DNA from: UBA5614 sp963667535
GTDB lineage: Bacteria; Cloacimonadota; Cloacimonadia; Cloacimonadales; Cloacimonadaceae
Assembly: GCA_963667535.2 (NCBI GenBank)
Contig: CAXXDU010000002.1
Location: forward strand, 310,001 to 374,000
Reading direction: 5' to 3'
Length of the DNA stretch: 64,000 nt
The number at the start of each line of letters is the position of its first letter. The first letter of the stretch is position 1. The notes under the pieces were generated by a model, which searched no databases, was not told where the DNA came from, and saw only the letters and a program-made list of their open reading frames with translations. Shown here piece after piece: positions 18,553 to 28,600 of this stretch. Both the position numbers and the translations under genes were made by a program.

Positions 18553-18597
18553 ATATTCCTCCGTCTTTCCAAATCAGATATTCCATACCGCAAAGCC

Positions 18598-18990
18598 TTA
18601 TTTTATATCTTTGTGCTTTTGCGGTTTAAAAATACCGTGGAAGAACGCTTTTATTTTTTTATTTCTTCCCTGTCTGAGCAGTTTAGCCTTTGCTCGTCTG
18701 TCTCTGTTTAGCTCTTCATCCAGCTCATCCATGCGGGTAATCAGCTCTTTTATATAATTTTCGTTCTCTAGGAGTAAAGCAAATTGCTGATACTTCTTTG
18801 AGTCAAACAAAATCTCAGCAAAAGGCAAAATAAAATACATAAACTGACTGCCTATGCCATGTAAAGGTCTGAGAGACTCTGTCACAAGTATCCCTGCTGA
18901 AGCCATCCCACGTTCCGCAACAAAGCGCGCAACTCTGTCTATCATCTGATGTGCTTCCTGTTCTGTTATCGTTACCTGTAAATCATTCAT
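18598..18990 (-). CDS. Conserved hypothetical protein (130 aa)
   Basis: Soluble, mostly helical protein. The N-terminal half (about 1-60) looks like a compact domain (ITEQEAHQMIDRVARFVAERG ending in PLHGIGSQFMYFILPFAEILF); the C-terminal half is charged and may be coiled coil (MDELDEELNRDRRAKAK) with a very basic tail. It begins 1 nt after the comF stop, so it is in the comF operon. I do not recognise the family. Confidence 0.55.
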   Translation of the reverse strand: MNDLQVTITEQEAHQMIDRVARFVAERGMASAGILVTESLRPLHGIGSQFMYFILPFAEILFDSKKYQQFALLLENENYIKELITRMDELDEELNRDRRAKAKLLRQGRNKKIKAFFHGIFKPQKHKDIK

Positions 18991-18991
18991 C

Positions 18992-19741
18992 CTATATACC
19001 GTGACATGCCGTCAAGACATAAATGTTTTTTGCTCCCTGAGTAATCAGGATTTTTGCTGCTTCATTAACCGTTGTACCGGTCGTAAAGACATCATCTATA
19101 ATCAGGATGCTCTTACCGTTTGGACTAATCCTGCCCGGCTTGAAAGCATCGCTCATGTTCTTTTTTCTGGAAACTCTGTTTAGCAGAGTCTGAGACATTG
19201 TATTTGCCGTTCTTTTGAGCAAAGCATCCGAATACGTTATCTGTAATTGATTCGCCAATGCTCTGGCTATCAGTTCAGATTGGTTAAAACCACGTTCCCG
19301 CTTTTTCACTCTGTGCAAAGGTATCGCCGTCACATACTCAACCTCCGGCAAAGGCATTTCGTTCAGAACTGTCTTATACATCTGATTGGCAAACCACCCG
19401 GCAATATTCGTGAAGTTATCATACTTCAGCTCATGAACCAATGACTTAGCCGGTCCGTCAAACATAAAAACAGACTTTGCCTGAGTAAATGCATAGTGAT
19501 TTTCCGCACAGTTTGAGCATTCACTCTCTTCTGTGGGATATCCGCATTTGGGACAATGCTGCTCAGGAACATAACTCAGCTTGTCATAACAGCTTCCGCA
19601 TAACCACATATCCTGTTCACTTATTCGTGTATGACAATGCAGACACACAGTCGGCAAACAGACACTGCCAATGCTCCCGGCAATCTTACGAAAAGACTTG
19701 TGAACAGCTTTGGAAAGCTGTTCTACTTTCTCTTTGTCCAT
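18992..19741 (-). CDS. comF: ComF/GntX family phosphoribosyltransferase-like protein
   Basis: 249 residues. N-terminal zinc-ribbon-like cysteine pairs (CLHC, CGSC, CPKC, CSNC between about 33 and 80) and a C-terminal PRTase domain with the PRPP loop ILIIDDVFTTGTTVNEA (about 210-227) and KKRERGFNQSEL (about 148-159), all hallmarks of ComF. Needed for DNA uptake in competent bacteria, where it acts in the cytoplasm near ComFA/DprA. Followed directly by the 130-residue gene. Confidence 0.9.
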   Translation of the reverse strand: MDKEKVEQLSKAVHKSFRKIAGSIGSVCLPTVCLHCHTRISEQDMWLCGSCYDKLSYVPEQHCPKCGYPTEESECSNCAENHYAFTQAKSVFMFDGPAKSLVHELKYDNFTNIAGWFANQMYKTVLNEMPLPEVEYVTAIPLHRVKKRERGFNQSELIARALANQLQITYSDALLKRTANTMSQTLLNRVSRKKNMSDAFKPGRISPNGKSILIIDDVFTTGTTVNEAAKILITQGAKNIYVLTACHGI

Positions 19742-19820
19742 ATCACTCTATGTTGTAGTGTAGCATTCCAATGCTACAAAAATTAAATGATGCAGCTTTG
19801 TAAAGCTGCTCTACAAGCCA
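19742..19820. repeat. Dispersed palindromic repeat (AGCATTCCAATGCT type)
   Basis: The 79-nt gap between purQ and comF contains GTAGCATTCCAATGCTAC and GCAGCTTTGTAAAGCTGC, two perfect or near-perfect palindromes. The first core recurs at 25435-25490 and near 43070, so this is a dispersed element. Confidence 0.5.
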
Positions 19821-20513
19821 TTACTCTGAGCAAAAATATGCCTCAATCGCTTCAATAATTTTCCATCCGTCCCGGGAAACGACTACTTCGCTGGCAGCCC
19901 GTTCCGGATGAGGCATCATACCCAGCACGTTTCTATCAATATTGCATATCCCGGCTATATTGTCAAGCGCGCCATTGGGATTACTTTCCAGGGTGGCATT
20001 GCCGTCTTTATCACAATAACGGAATACAATCTGGCCGTTATCCTGCAAGGCTTTGAGTCCGGCTGCATCAATGTAATAATTCCCTTCTTTATGGGCAATG
20101 GGAATATCCAGCACTGTGCCGGGCGCAATCCCTTTTGTAAAAGGCGTAGTCTTGCTTTCCGCTTTGATAAACTGATGCCGGCAGATGAACTGCATGGATT
20201 TATTCATCATCAGGGTTCCGGGCAGTAAACCGCACTCTGTAAGAATCTGAAAGCCGTTGCAGATACCCAGTAAGAGTTTACCCTGCTGTGCATGTTTAAT
20301 AACTTCCGGCATGATGGGAGAGAACTTCGCAATAGAGCCGCAGCGCAGATAATCACCGTAGGAAAAACCTCCCGGCAATATTACCAGGTCAGGATTTCCA
20401 AGGTCGTGGTCTTTGTGCCAGACTTGCTTTACCTGATGTCCTCTTGTGGAAAAAGCTTCCATTGCATCATGATCACAATTAGAGCCTGGAAAAGTAATAA
20501 CGCTGACCTTCAT
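19821..20513 (-). CDS. purQ: Phosphoribosylformylglycinamidine synthase glutaminase subunit PurQ
   Basis: 230 residues, full length. Class I glutamine amidotransferase that releases ammonia from glutamine for FGAM synthesis (step 4 of purine synthesis). Visible: ITFPGSNCD at the N terminus, PGGFSYGDYLRCG (oxyanion region, about 47-59), nucleophile C85 in LLLGICNGFQ, and the catalytic His-Glu in MPHPERA near residue 200. It overlaps the purS stop by one base (TGATG), as expected for coupled PurS-PurQ synthesis. No PurL is in the window. Confidence 0.95.
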   Translation of the reverse strand: MKVSVITFPGSNCDHDAMEAFSTRGHQVKQVWHKDHDLGNPDLVILPGGFSYGDYLRCGSIAKFSPIMPEVIKHAQQGKLLLGICNGFQILTECGLLPGTLMMNKSMQFICRHQFIKAESKTTPFTKGIAPGTVLDIPIAHKEGNYYIDAAGLKALQDNGQIVFRYCDKDGNATLESNPNGALDNIAGICNIDRNVLGMMPHPERAASEVVVSRDGWKIIEAIEAYFCSE

Positions 20514-20767
20514 CAGTCTTTCATTTGCTCCAGTTCAAAGGAGTATTTCTCAGTATTAGGGTTTGCCAGCAGCTTATCACAGATTGCATGCACCTGTTCA
20601 CCAACCTTCGTTTCGTCATTATCCTCAAAGATGATTTCAATATATTTACTGATGCGTGTTTCTTTTACGGTATCATATCCCAAAGAATGCAAAGAATTGG
20701 TTACCACCTGCCCTTGCGGGTCAAGTACGCTGGGCTTGAGAAAGACATGAATCTTAGCTTTTAACAT
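20513..20767 (-). CDS. purS: PurS subunit of FGAM synthase
   Basis: 84 residues, typical PurS length. Small dimeric subunit that bridges PurQ and PurL. Recognised by KIHVFLKPSVLDPQGQ at the N terminus and by its place directly before purQ. KYIEIIFEDND matches the second strand-helix unit of the family. Confidence 0.92.
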   Translation of the reverse strand: MLKAKIHVFLKPSVLDPQGQVVTNSLHSLGYDTVKETRISKYIEIIFEDNDETKVGEQVHAICDKLLANPNTEKYSFELEQMKD

Positions 20768-21127
20768 TAATATTCCTATCTGCTTTTGATTAGAGTATTC
20801 ATTACTGTATGAAAAACAAGAATCTTACAGACATGCTTTTGGTCAATAGATTTTATATAACTGCTTCCACCACAAAGGCACTAAGACACAAAGATAGAAT
20901 TGAGAGACTTATCGCCCCTGAGGAGGCAGGGATCCATTTCCGCTAAAAGCGAAACACCGTGCAGCTATAAGATGCAGCCCTTTAGTTCCACCATATCACA
21001 TTTCCATTTTTTTAACTTTGATAAGTAGGTAGTCCCGCTTTCAAGTGGTTTGTCACACAAGATAGAGTTTTTATCCAGAGAAACAGAGAGATAGTAAATC
21101 AGTAAAAGGAATTCAGAATGCAGGCTG
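20768..21127. other. Intergenic region with dispersed repeat
   Basis: 360 nt with no gene seen. Around 20868-20892 is a CCACAAAGGCACTAAGACACAAAG-type segment (shown here only as its pattern CCACAAAGxCACxAAGACAC), related to the gap sequence at 59230. The rest is AT-rich and without clear signals. Confidence 0.4.
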
Positions 21128-23308
21128 CTATCTTAACAGCAGGCATTTAGTTGTTTTACTGATTCCGCCATTATTTATTCTGACAAAGTATACCCCGTTA
21201 CCCACTTTACTGCCATTATCACCGCATCCGTTCCAGTTGAATTCGTGCAATCCCTTGTGTAGTGCACTATTTGCAATATCTGCTACTTTTTGACCTTTGA
21301 TATTGTAAATACTGACGCTGGTTTCACCTGTTTTAGCCAAATCAACCTTGATGTTAGCAGAGCTGTAAACCGGATTGGGAAACACCTGTATACTTATATC
21401 CGGAGTGAGTGTGTTATCCTCTGCATGGCTAAGAGTTACGTCAAATAAATAAACCCCGTTAAACCTTGTTCCTACCCAAATCCTGTTTTGGTTGTCACAG
21501 GCTAAAGCAGTAATTTCTTCACTATAATTTATGGAATTATTCAGATGATAAACAGACCAGCCGGTACCATCATATTTCATTAATCCATCATCAGTTCCAA
21601 ACCACATATTGCCCAGATTATCTTTGGTTATCGCTGTTATGTTATCAAAAGGAATATCTCCATCTTCCTGCTGAAAGAGAGTCCAGTTTGTTCCGTCATA
21701 TTTTGCCAGACACGTTTCTGCAGTATTACCGGAATTACCAATACAGCCAATCCAGACATTTCCAAAGCTATCTGTTCCCATAGTATTAAACCTGTTTGTG
21801 GGCAAACCAGAATTGCTCGTATTATACCTTATCCAGCTATTGCCAACAAGATTTACCAAATTATTGGTAAAATCCAACCAGAGGCTGCCATCTGAATCTA
21901 CACACATATGTTCTATCACATATGAAGGTACCGGTGAATTAGCATGATTATAGAAAACCCAGCTTTGCCCGTTATATTTTGCCAATCCTCCGTAAAATCC
22001 TACCCAGATGTTATCTTGAAGGTCGATTGCCATACAAAACAATTGTATATTGGCTAAGCTCGGTTCAAACTGTATGTCACACACTGACCAGTTTACTCCG
22101 TCATATTTGCATACAACGCCCCATAAACCACTGGTCTCAGCCCACACATTAGTACTATCAGTTACAATTGCTTTTATCTCATCTCCCATTAATGCATTGT
22201 CTGCGATATTATCATCAAACCAGTTTGTGCCGTCAAAATGGCTCAAGCCTCTGCTTGTTCCAATCCAGGCATTTTGCTGATTGTCAATATCAAGCGCTGT
22301 TATGTCATTTGATTTAATCCTGGTGGGTGAAAAATCTGCAGAAGACCAGTTCTCATTAGTTAAATTATATAAGCCTTTTGAATCAGTTCCCAACCATACA
22401 ATATCATCCTCATCAACATAAAGCGAAGTTAAGGTTGTATAATAATCATTACCAAAGTCAGGATTATTCTGAAGAGTCCAGGTAGTACCATTATAAAGGG
22501 ATATTCTACTATCTGACGCAAGCCAAAGATTTCCATTTGAATCAACCGCCATAAAATAATCCCAAGCAAAGTAAATATGGGTCTGCGTTTCATAAAATTC
22601 AACCCAACTTTGACCATTCCAATAAGCTGCTCCGGTATAATCAGGTGACCAATTTAAAACAACCCATACATTGCCTTCTACACATCTTACACAGCGCATC
22701 GCTGCAGTTTCATTATTAGAATATATATAGTAATCGACCTCAAAACCATTAAAACTAATCAAGCCATGTCCCTCGGTTGAAAACCAGAGCAATCCATCGC
22801 TATCAATATCCATATCTGTAACTGAACCAAAGGGAATATCTGTGTCCGATTCCGTATATTCTGTCCAGTTTGAGCCATCATACATAACCAAACCTTCATA
22901 GGTTAAAAACCAGATATTGCCTGATGCATCATGTTTTATGCTATAAACACCATGTGCTAATATTGTGTCCTGTTGAGCAAAAGACGTCCATTCTGTTCCG
23001 TCAAACCTGCTTAATTCATGATGCCCTATGCCCGTATTGCTGACCCAGATATTGCCTGACCCATCAAGATGAAGAGCAATGATATTATTGTACTTTAATC
23101 CTGAATTTGAACAATTGAAATATTCTTTTTGCAGCGTAACTGTATTATACTTTACCAATCCTCCGGTTGTGCCTACCCAGAGGATATCTCCGCTCTTTTG
23201 AGTACAGGTGATTTCTTTTGTACTGGTATAATTTGTCCAACCACTATTCTGAGCGTGAAGATAGAAACATGACCAAATCAAGAGCAGTAGTAAATTTATC
23301 TTTTTCAT
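21128..23308 (-). CDS. Secreted two-component-regulator-type propeller protein with T9SS signal
   Basis: About 726 residues. Signal peptide (MKKINLLLLLIWSCFYLHAQ) then about fourteen Reg_prop-type units with the pattern (I/L)W(V/F)GT..GL.(K/R)(Y/F)(D/N)G..W, as in the extracellular sensor part of hybrid two-component systems, but here without a membrane or kinase part. It ends in a type A sorting domain (FPNPVYSS, YNIKGQ). Probably surface-attached or released; ligand unknown. The ATG at 23308 follows AGAGAGG, so an upstream TTG extension was dropped. Confidence 0.8.
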   Translation of the reverse strand: MKKINLLLLLIWSCFYLHAQNSGWTNYTSTKEITCTQKSGDILWVGTTGGLVKYNTVTLQKEYFNCSNSGLKYNNIIALHLDGSGNIWVSNTGIGHHELSRFDGTEWTSFAQQDTILAHGVYSIKHDASGNIWFLTYEGLVMYDGSNWTEYTESDTDIPFGSVTDMDIDSDGLLWFSTEGHGLISFNGFEVDYYIYSNNETAAMRCVRCVEGNVWVVLNWSPDYTGAAYWNGQSWVEFYETQTHIYFAWDYFMAVDSNGNLWLASDSRISLYNGTTWTLQNNPDFGNDYYTTLTSLYVDEDDIVWLGTDSKGLYNLTNENWSSADFSPTRIKSNDITALDIDNQQNAWIGTSRGLSHFDGTNWFDDNIADNALMGDEIKAIVTDSTNVWAETSGLWGVVCKYDGVNWSVCDIQFEPSLANIQLFCMAIDLQDNIWVGFYGGLAKYNGQSWVFYNHANSPVPSYVIEHMCVDSDGSLWLDFTNNLVNLVGNSWIRYNTSNSGLPTNRFNTMGTDSFGNVWIGCIGNSGNTAETCLAKYDGTNWTLFQQEDGDIPFDNITAITKDNLGNMWFGTDDGLMKYDGTGWSVYHLNNSINYSEEITALACDNQNRIWVGTRFNGVYLFDVTLSHAEDNTLTPDISIQVFPNPVYSSANIKVDLAKTGETSVSIYNIKGQKVADIANSALHKGLHEFNWNGCGDNGSKVGNGVYFVRINNGGISKTTKCLLLR

Positions 23309-23439
23309 CGTTGCCTCTCTTAATCTCAAATATTTGCTTATAGAATTTTATGTCAAGAAATTCTCCTTCACTTTGGGATAGTACGTATCTTATGATTATA
23401 ACCTGCTTCCACCAAGATAACAGAAACTGACAAAGCATC

Positions 23440-24025
23440 ATATCCCACCCTACATTTTATCCTCTGTATCTCTGCATTAAGACCCTATTCTGTGTTTTCT
23501 GTGGTTTCTGTGGTTTCTGTGGTTAAATTACTATCTTTTTTTTTCGTGTATTTTGTGTTTTTCGTGGTTGAGCTTAATTATCTTGCGGACAAGCGCAAGG
23601 CATGTCCCTACATTTTATCCTCTGCGCCTCTGCATTAATGACTCTATTCTGTGTGTTCTGCGTTTTCTGTGGTTAAATTGCAGTCTTTTTTTTTCGTGTA
23701 TTTTGTGTTTTTCGTGGTTGAGCTTAACTATCTTGCGGACAAGCGCAAGGCATGTCCCTACATTTTATCCTCTGCGTCTCTGTATCTCTGCATTAAAGAC
23801 CCTATTCTGTGTTTTCTGTGTTTTCCGTGGTAATATCACAGTCTTTTTTTTCGTGTATTTTGTGTTTTTCGTGGTTATCATGATCAGTAGTTTCCCGGTT
23901 CTCTGCACTCTTTATATTTACTCTGTATTACAATTGTGCATTTTCTGTGTTTTCTGCGGTTTCTGTGGTTAAATTACTATCTTTTTTTTTCGTGTATTTT
24001 GTGTTTTTCGTGGTTAGAATTTCTT
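23440..24025. repeat. Array of T-rich direct repeats
   Basis: At least four degenerate copies of a block containing TTTTTTTCGTGTATTTTGTG followed by TTTTTCGTGGTT, linked by TTCTGTGGTTAAAT... and, in two copies, CTTGCGGACAAGCGCAAGGC then ATGTCCCTAC. Copies start near 23520, 23680, 23835 and 23975. Open frames on the plus strand here are strings of Phe/Cys/Val and are not genes. The complement (CCACGAAAAACACAAAATAC) resembles the element at 32930. Confidence 0.6.
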
Positions 24026-24153
24026 CTTTTTTTTACAATATTCATATCTCCTTATCATGCTATGATGTTACCTCGATAAGCTTATAATCTGCAATTACCC
24101 GATGAGGTGCGTAATTGTCATAACAATAATATGATAGAGAGCATTATTTTTTA

Positions 24154-24183
24154 TTGACAAACTATTTACACTCCAATTACATT
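24154..24183 (+). promoter_or_regulatory. Sigma-70-like promoter
   Basis: TTGACA at 24154-24159 and TACATT at 24178-24183, 18 nt apart, about 60 nt before the start of the K/P/A-rich protein. Confidence 0.45.
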
Positions 24184-24241
24184 GCAAAATAAAGTTCTAG
24201 GTCAATGTATCACATCAAAATCTAAGGTTAAAGGAGTTACT

Positions 24242-24739
24242 ATGAATGCAAAGCCAACAGTAAAGCCCAAAGCTAAACCAGTAGAGAAACCAAAGGCTAA
24301 ACCGGTTGCAAAACCCAAAGCCAAACCAACTGCTAAACCTGCAGCAAAACCGGTTTCCAAGCCAAAAGCTAAACCTGTGGTAAAACCAAAGGCAAAGCCA
24401 GTAGCAAAACCGGCAGCTAAACCAACTGCAAAAACCACTGTAAAACCAAAAGCTAAACCGGTTGTAAAGCCGAAAGCCAAACCAGTGGTAAAACCAAAGG
24501 CAAAGCCGGTTGTAAAGCCAAAAGCTAAACCTGTGGTAAAACCAAAGGCAAAGCCGGTAGCAAAACCGGCAGCCAAACCAACTGCTAAAACCACTGTAAA
24601 ACCAAAAGCTAAACCGGTCGTAAAACCGAAAGCCAAACCAGTGGTAAAACCAAAGGCAAAGCCTGTTGTAAAGCCAAAAGCTAAACCGGTTGCTAAACCG
24701 AAGGCTAAACCTGTAGCAAAACCTAAGGCAAAGAAATAG
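24242..24739 (+). CDS. Low-complexity Lys/Pro/Ala-rich basic protein
   Basis: 165 residues made almost wholly of KPKAKPV, KPAAKPT and KTTVKPKAKP units; no acidic residue after about residue 14. This composition is seen in histone H1-like, AlgP-like and chlamydial Hc-type proteins that bind DNA or polyanions, so a nucleoid role is plausible but not shown. A 156-nt block is repeated almost exactly (around 24381 and 24537), so length may vary by recombination. Start at the ATG after AAGGAG rather than the upstream frame start at 24182. Own promoter and terminator make it a single-gene unit. The complementary strand is also open, a composition artefact. Confidence 0.7.
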   Translation: MNAKPTVKPKAKPVEKPKAKPVAKPKAKPTAKPAAKPVSKPKAKPVVKPKAKPVAKPAAKPTAKTTVKPKAKPVVKPKAKPVVKPKAKPVVKPKAKPVVKPKAKPVAKPAAKPTAKTTVKPKAKPVVKPKAKPVVKPKAKPVVKPKAKPVAKPKAKPVAKPKAKK

Positions 24740-24766
24740 TTTAGAGCTATTTGTTTTATATGCTGA

Positions 24767-24794
24767 AAGCCCTCCACATGAGGGCTTTTTTTTT
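24767..24794 (+). terminator. Intrinsic terminator
   Basis: AAGCCCTC / GAGGGCTT, 8-bp stem with a 5-nt loop, followed by a run of T. 27 nt after the K/P/A-rich gene. Confidence 0.85.
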
Positions 24795-24849
24795 CGATTG
24801 ATATATCTGATCCGGTATGTGTTTAATCTGAAATCCATCATCCTGAGCC

Positions 24850-25125
24850 TGTCGAAGGACGAAGCATGTCAACTTGTGGCACGGACACTCTTGTCCGTTG
24901 AAACTAAACGCATGTCAACTTGTGGCACGGACACTCTTGTCCGTGGAAATTCAACTCACGGACAGGAGTGTCCATGCCACTAATCGGAGTAGCACAAGGC
25001 ATGTAACCTCTTGTTTGGACACGTGAGGCACGTAACCTACGATTTTGGTCACGTGAGGCACGTATCCTACGATTTTTGTTTGGTCAAGCGAGGCGCATAT
25101 CCTACTTTGACAAGCACAAAACCTT
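24850..25125. repeat. Cluster of dispersed palindromic repeats
   Basis: Two direct copies of GCATGTCAACTTGTGGCACG continuing into GACACTCTTGTCCGT (24866 and 24911), followed by the inverted form CACGGACAGGAGTGTCCATG (24956). Then come three copies of a GTGAGGCACGTAACCTACGA-like unit (25020-25115). The same units form the array at 32962-33158. Confidence 0.6.
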
Positions 25126-25269
25126 ACATCTCAGAGTGATATAACCACAAAAAAAGCTTTTACTGTTTATGATGATATGAAGCAAGTGACATGCTTATAA
25201 TCTTATTCTTTTTAAAATAGGGTTGTGTAATCATATTTGCTTATTTCTTCGGATAGTACAAACAAGCTG

Positions 25270-25298
25270 TTGACCATATTTAGAAAAAACCGTACTAT
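25270..25298 (+). promoter_or_regulatory. Sigma-70-like promoter before tiny ORFs
   Basis: TTGACC (25270-25275) and TACTAT (25293-25298) with a 17-nt spacer, directly upstream of two very short ORFs. Confidence 0.35.
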
Positions 25299-25320
25299 TA
25301 ATATAGGGGGTTATTACTAT

Positions 25321-25371
25321 ATGGATATTTTATGGAATAAAACACAACCTATGCACATTGTCGGCATATAG
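25321..25371 (+). CDS. Possible 16-residue peptide ORF
   Basis: MDILWNKTQPMHIVGI. Preceded by AGGGGGT about 10 nt upstream and by a promoter-like pair at 25270. Its stop lies next to the ribosome site of the next tiny ORF. It resembles in layout the first ORFs of the units at 55410 and 56435. Very short; coding status uncertain. Confidence 0.25.
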   Translation: MDILWNKTQPMHIVGI

Positions 25372-25379
25372 GGAGGAAT

Positions 25380-25454
25380 ATGACACACTATTCGCATGTA
25401 GGATTTACTGCCGGTAGCAGCGTCTTCTATCGTAGCTTAGCATTCCAGTGCTGA
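25380..25454 (+). CDS. Possible 24-residue peptide ORF, truncated by a repeat
   Basis: Starts 3 nt after GGGAGG. The last third is made by a dispersed GTAGCTTAGCATTCCAGTGC repeat that supplies the stop, so it may be the stump of a longer gene. No recognised family. Confidence 0.25.
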   Translation: MTHYSHVGFTAGSSVFYRSLAFQC

Positions 25455-25530
25455 GTAAACCCGAAGTAGCTTAGCATTCCAATGCTGAGTAGAACCGATG
25501 TAGTTTAGCATAACGAGCATGCTCTTTAGA
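25426..25530. repeat. Dispersed AGCATTCCAATGCT-type repeats
   Basis: Two full copies (about 25431 and 25467) of GTAGCTTAGCATTCCA(G/A)TGCTGAGTA and a broken third copy interrupted at 25508. Each core is a short palindrome. Confidence 0.5.
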
Positions 25531-25697
25531 AAAGTTACAATGCTGAGTCACACAGAAATTATTGAAGTGCGTTGCCAACAGTCTGCCAGATGTGCAGACA
25601 ATTTCAAAGTAAAAACTTCATAGCAGGTTATGATAGTTGCTTCTCGCAATTATCGAAACGCACCAATAACAACTCTTTTAACCTATAGGAGAATTCC

Positions 25698-28600
25698 ATG
25701 AAAAAGACCCTACTCTTCCTCTTCGGAGCTTTGCTCCTGTCGTTTTTAACTGCGACTCCCGTTTCACAAGCAAATATACTTTTGACTGCGGAGGCATGGC
25801 TTGAACAGATGTCAACAATTGACTATTCAGTGAACTATTTCGAGGTAGTTTCAGATAGTCTTGGCATACCCTGCCTTTACAAAGTTAACTTTAATCCAAG
25901 TGGTTTTGTTGTAATTGCTGCTGATGATAGGTGTTATCCAATACTTGGATATGGAGTAACCGGCTCCATATCCAATGATAATCCTGCATTGATCGATTTA
26001 ATAGGACAATATAAACGTGCAATTAGCAACATAGTAGAAGAAAATTTATCTAATGAACAAACTCAGGAGACATGGTCTTCAATATCTGAAAATCTGACAT
26101 CAACTAGAAATCCACATACTATATCAAGTTTAGCACCGGAATGGAACCAAGATTCTCCTTATAATGATTTGTGCCCGTCTTTCGATAATCAGAGAAGTAA
26201 GGTAGGATGCGTAGCAACAGCATTTGCACAGATAGTAAATTATTATAAAAAATGGAAATATGAATTCAGTGACGAAGACGATTATTATTCAATATACAAT
26301 CCTCAAAATAGTAGCGATTTGTATTATGCATGGATTGATGATTATTCAACTGAATGTTGTTTCCCCACATTTCCACAACTAAATTCTGACATGGTATCAG
26401 TAAGGAATAAATTCACATTAAACAATGAGCTTACAAACACTGACAAAGCAGCATTGTGTTTTGCAAGCGGTATTTTGTTGCATATGCAGTATCATCCTGT
26501 AGCATCTGGTGCTGAAACATTAGTTGATGGGTCAAGAGCATATGGCTCATTAGATTATGAATTCGATACTGCTAGTAAATCAGGTCACACAGACAATTAT
26601 TGGAATCAGCTTTTGACATCTTCTTTAGATTTAAACAGACCTGTACAATACGCAGCAGGACATCACTCATTCATTGTTTATGGATATGATATAACAGATG
26701 AAGGATATTTTTATAATATTAATTGGGGTTGGAATCAGACACAGTCTACGAATTGGTGGAAGTTGAATCATTTTAATCCAACTTATGATAGCGAAACACA
26801 AAATTTGAATTCAAGTGTAAAAATGATTTACAATATAAGGCCAATTGCTCATGTAAATCAAATTGTTCGATTATGTAATAATACAAGTCCCGGAATTCTT
26901 ATAATGGCACTAACAAAAACGAATTCAACTTATCCTGAAGACTCAGAGTTCTTTTATTCTAATATCGAGGGACTATTCGATTTTAACACGGAATTAGGAA
27001 CTTACGATGTTATAATCAGCCGTTATAGCGGAAATTATCTTCCTTATTCTCAGAACAATGTCTCGTTTGATGTTGGACAAAATTTTGTTCAACCAAGCCC
27101 AATTATTTTGTACAATGGCGTTATCGAAGGTCAAGTAGCTCTTTCCAACCAGAATCTATCCACAGCAAGTGTTGCAATTGAATTACTCAATAATTATGGA
27201 TCACTGATTGCCACGAGACAACCAGATAATTCAGGTTACTTTCAGGTTAATGTTAGCAATGGTCAATATAAGGTCAGGTACAAAGTAATTAGTTCGACTA
27301 ACAACATAGTCTATTATGCCTATACAACGGAAACTCTGACAATTAATCAGGGTTCTCAGAGTATAAATTTACCTCTTGTTACACTCTCTCCTATAACCTT
27401 AACCCAGTTAATGGTCAAGCCCAATGGAATTGGTGATAGCTTTCAAACGATTGGTGAGGCCATCCAATATGCACAAACAACAGCTTCATCATCCACATAT
27501 AGTGGCAACCCCATCACGATTAACGTCTATGCCGGTGAGTATGACTGGCCCGAAATCAGTTATGGGGAAAATGGCTTTAACTTCTCGTATAATAATGCTC
27601 AGCAGGATAGCATTAATATCAAAATAAGAAAGTATGGGAATGGTAATGTCACCGTAAAGCCCAATTCCACTTCGCAGGTTAATGTTATGATTACAAATAC
27701 TAATTTGGCATTCGAAGGTATTCATTTTAACCAGAGTATCTTCTATGATGATCGGTGCATCTATAATATGCAAGGTGCGGGGCATTCATCCTTCCTGTTT
27801 TATAACTGCATCTTTGGTGATACAGGTACCGAATCTCAATACAGGAAACTGAGATTTTCCGATACCTCAAATATCAAGTTTTCCGGTTGTTATTTCCAAC
27901 GTTGTAGTGCAACAGTTGAATATGGTCAGTTGCCGAGTACCTGGACAACTAATTGTGGTATCCTAGAGTTTGAAAGCTGTAACAACATTGATATTAGTTA
28001 CTGCAACTTTACCCCCTATAATAGTGCAGTGAAAAGTGTAGTTTATGCCAGCAATGTTAATGGATTAAAGATTAGAAATTCTAATCTCTTCATTAACCAA
28101 TTTGGTGCGAATAATTGTGAGACCGGGGCAGTTTTCGTAACACAAGGTCAGAATATTACTCTGAACGATAATAAATTCATCGGTAATGTATCTTATGGTG
28201 GTAATGCTACCGCGATTAACTTAACGGAATCAATAGATTTCGTGATTACAGGCAATTTGTTTACAGCTAATGATGTCAATCAAGTGGGATTAACCCAAAA
28301 TATGAGTGAAATTCTGTTTAAGAATTGCTCCCTAAAGAACACTGACGTTTTCAGCCGTAACATCTTTGATGATCAAAACAGTGGTAATAATGACCCTGTG
28401 CGGTTTATCAATATTGATTCTTCGATTGAAAGTTATTTGAATATCAATAATTGTGATTTTCTGGTACATAACGTATCCGGTAAAAGAATACTGTCAGTTT
28501 ATCCATTTGCAGAGAATAACCCAAATAGCGTGACTCTGAATAACTGTGTGTTCAGCACCGAAAATGTGAATGACAATGTGGAATTTGATTGCGCAGCCAG

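Noticed and set aside
23553..23972. Plus-strand open frames of 60-139 codons in the T-rich repeat array
   Set aside because: Made of Phe/Cys/Val/Leu strings from direct repeats, no ribosome site, no family resemblance.
24202..24841. Long minus-strand open frames rich in Gly/Phe or Arg/Phe opposite the K/P/A gene
   Set aside because: They mirror the repetitive plus-strand codons, lack ribosome sites, and cover the terminator; a composition artefact.
24850..25125. Possible CRISPR array
   Set aside because: Repeats are irregular, in both orientations, without uniform spacers or cas genes; better explained as dispersed palindromic elements.
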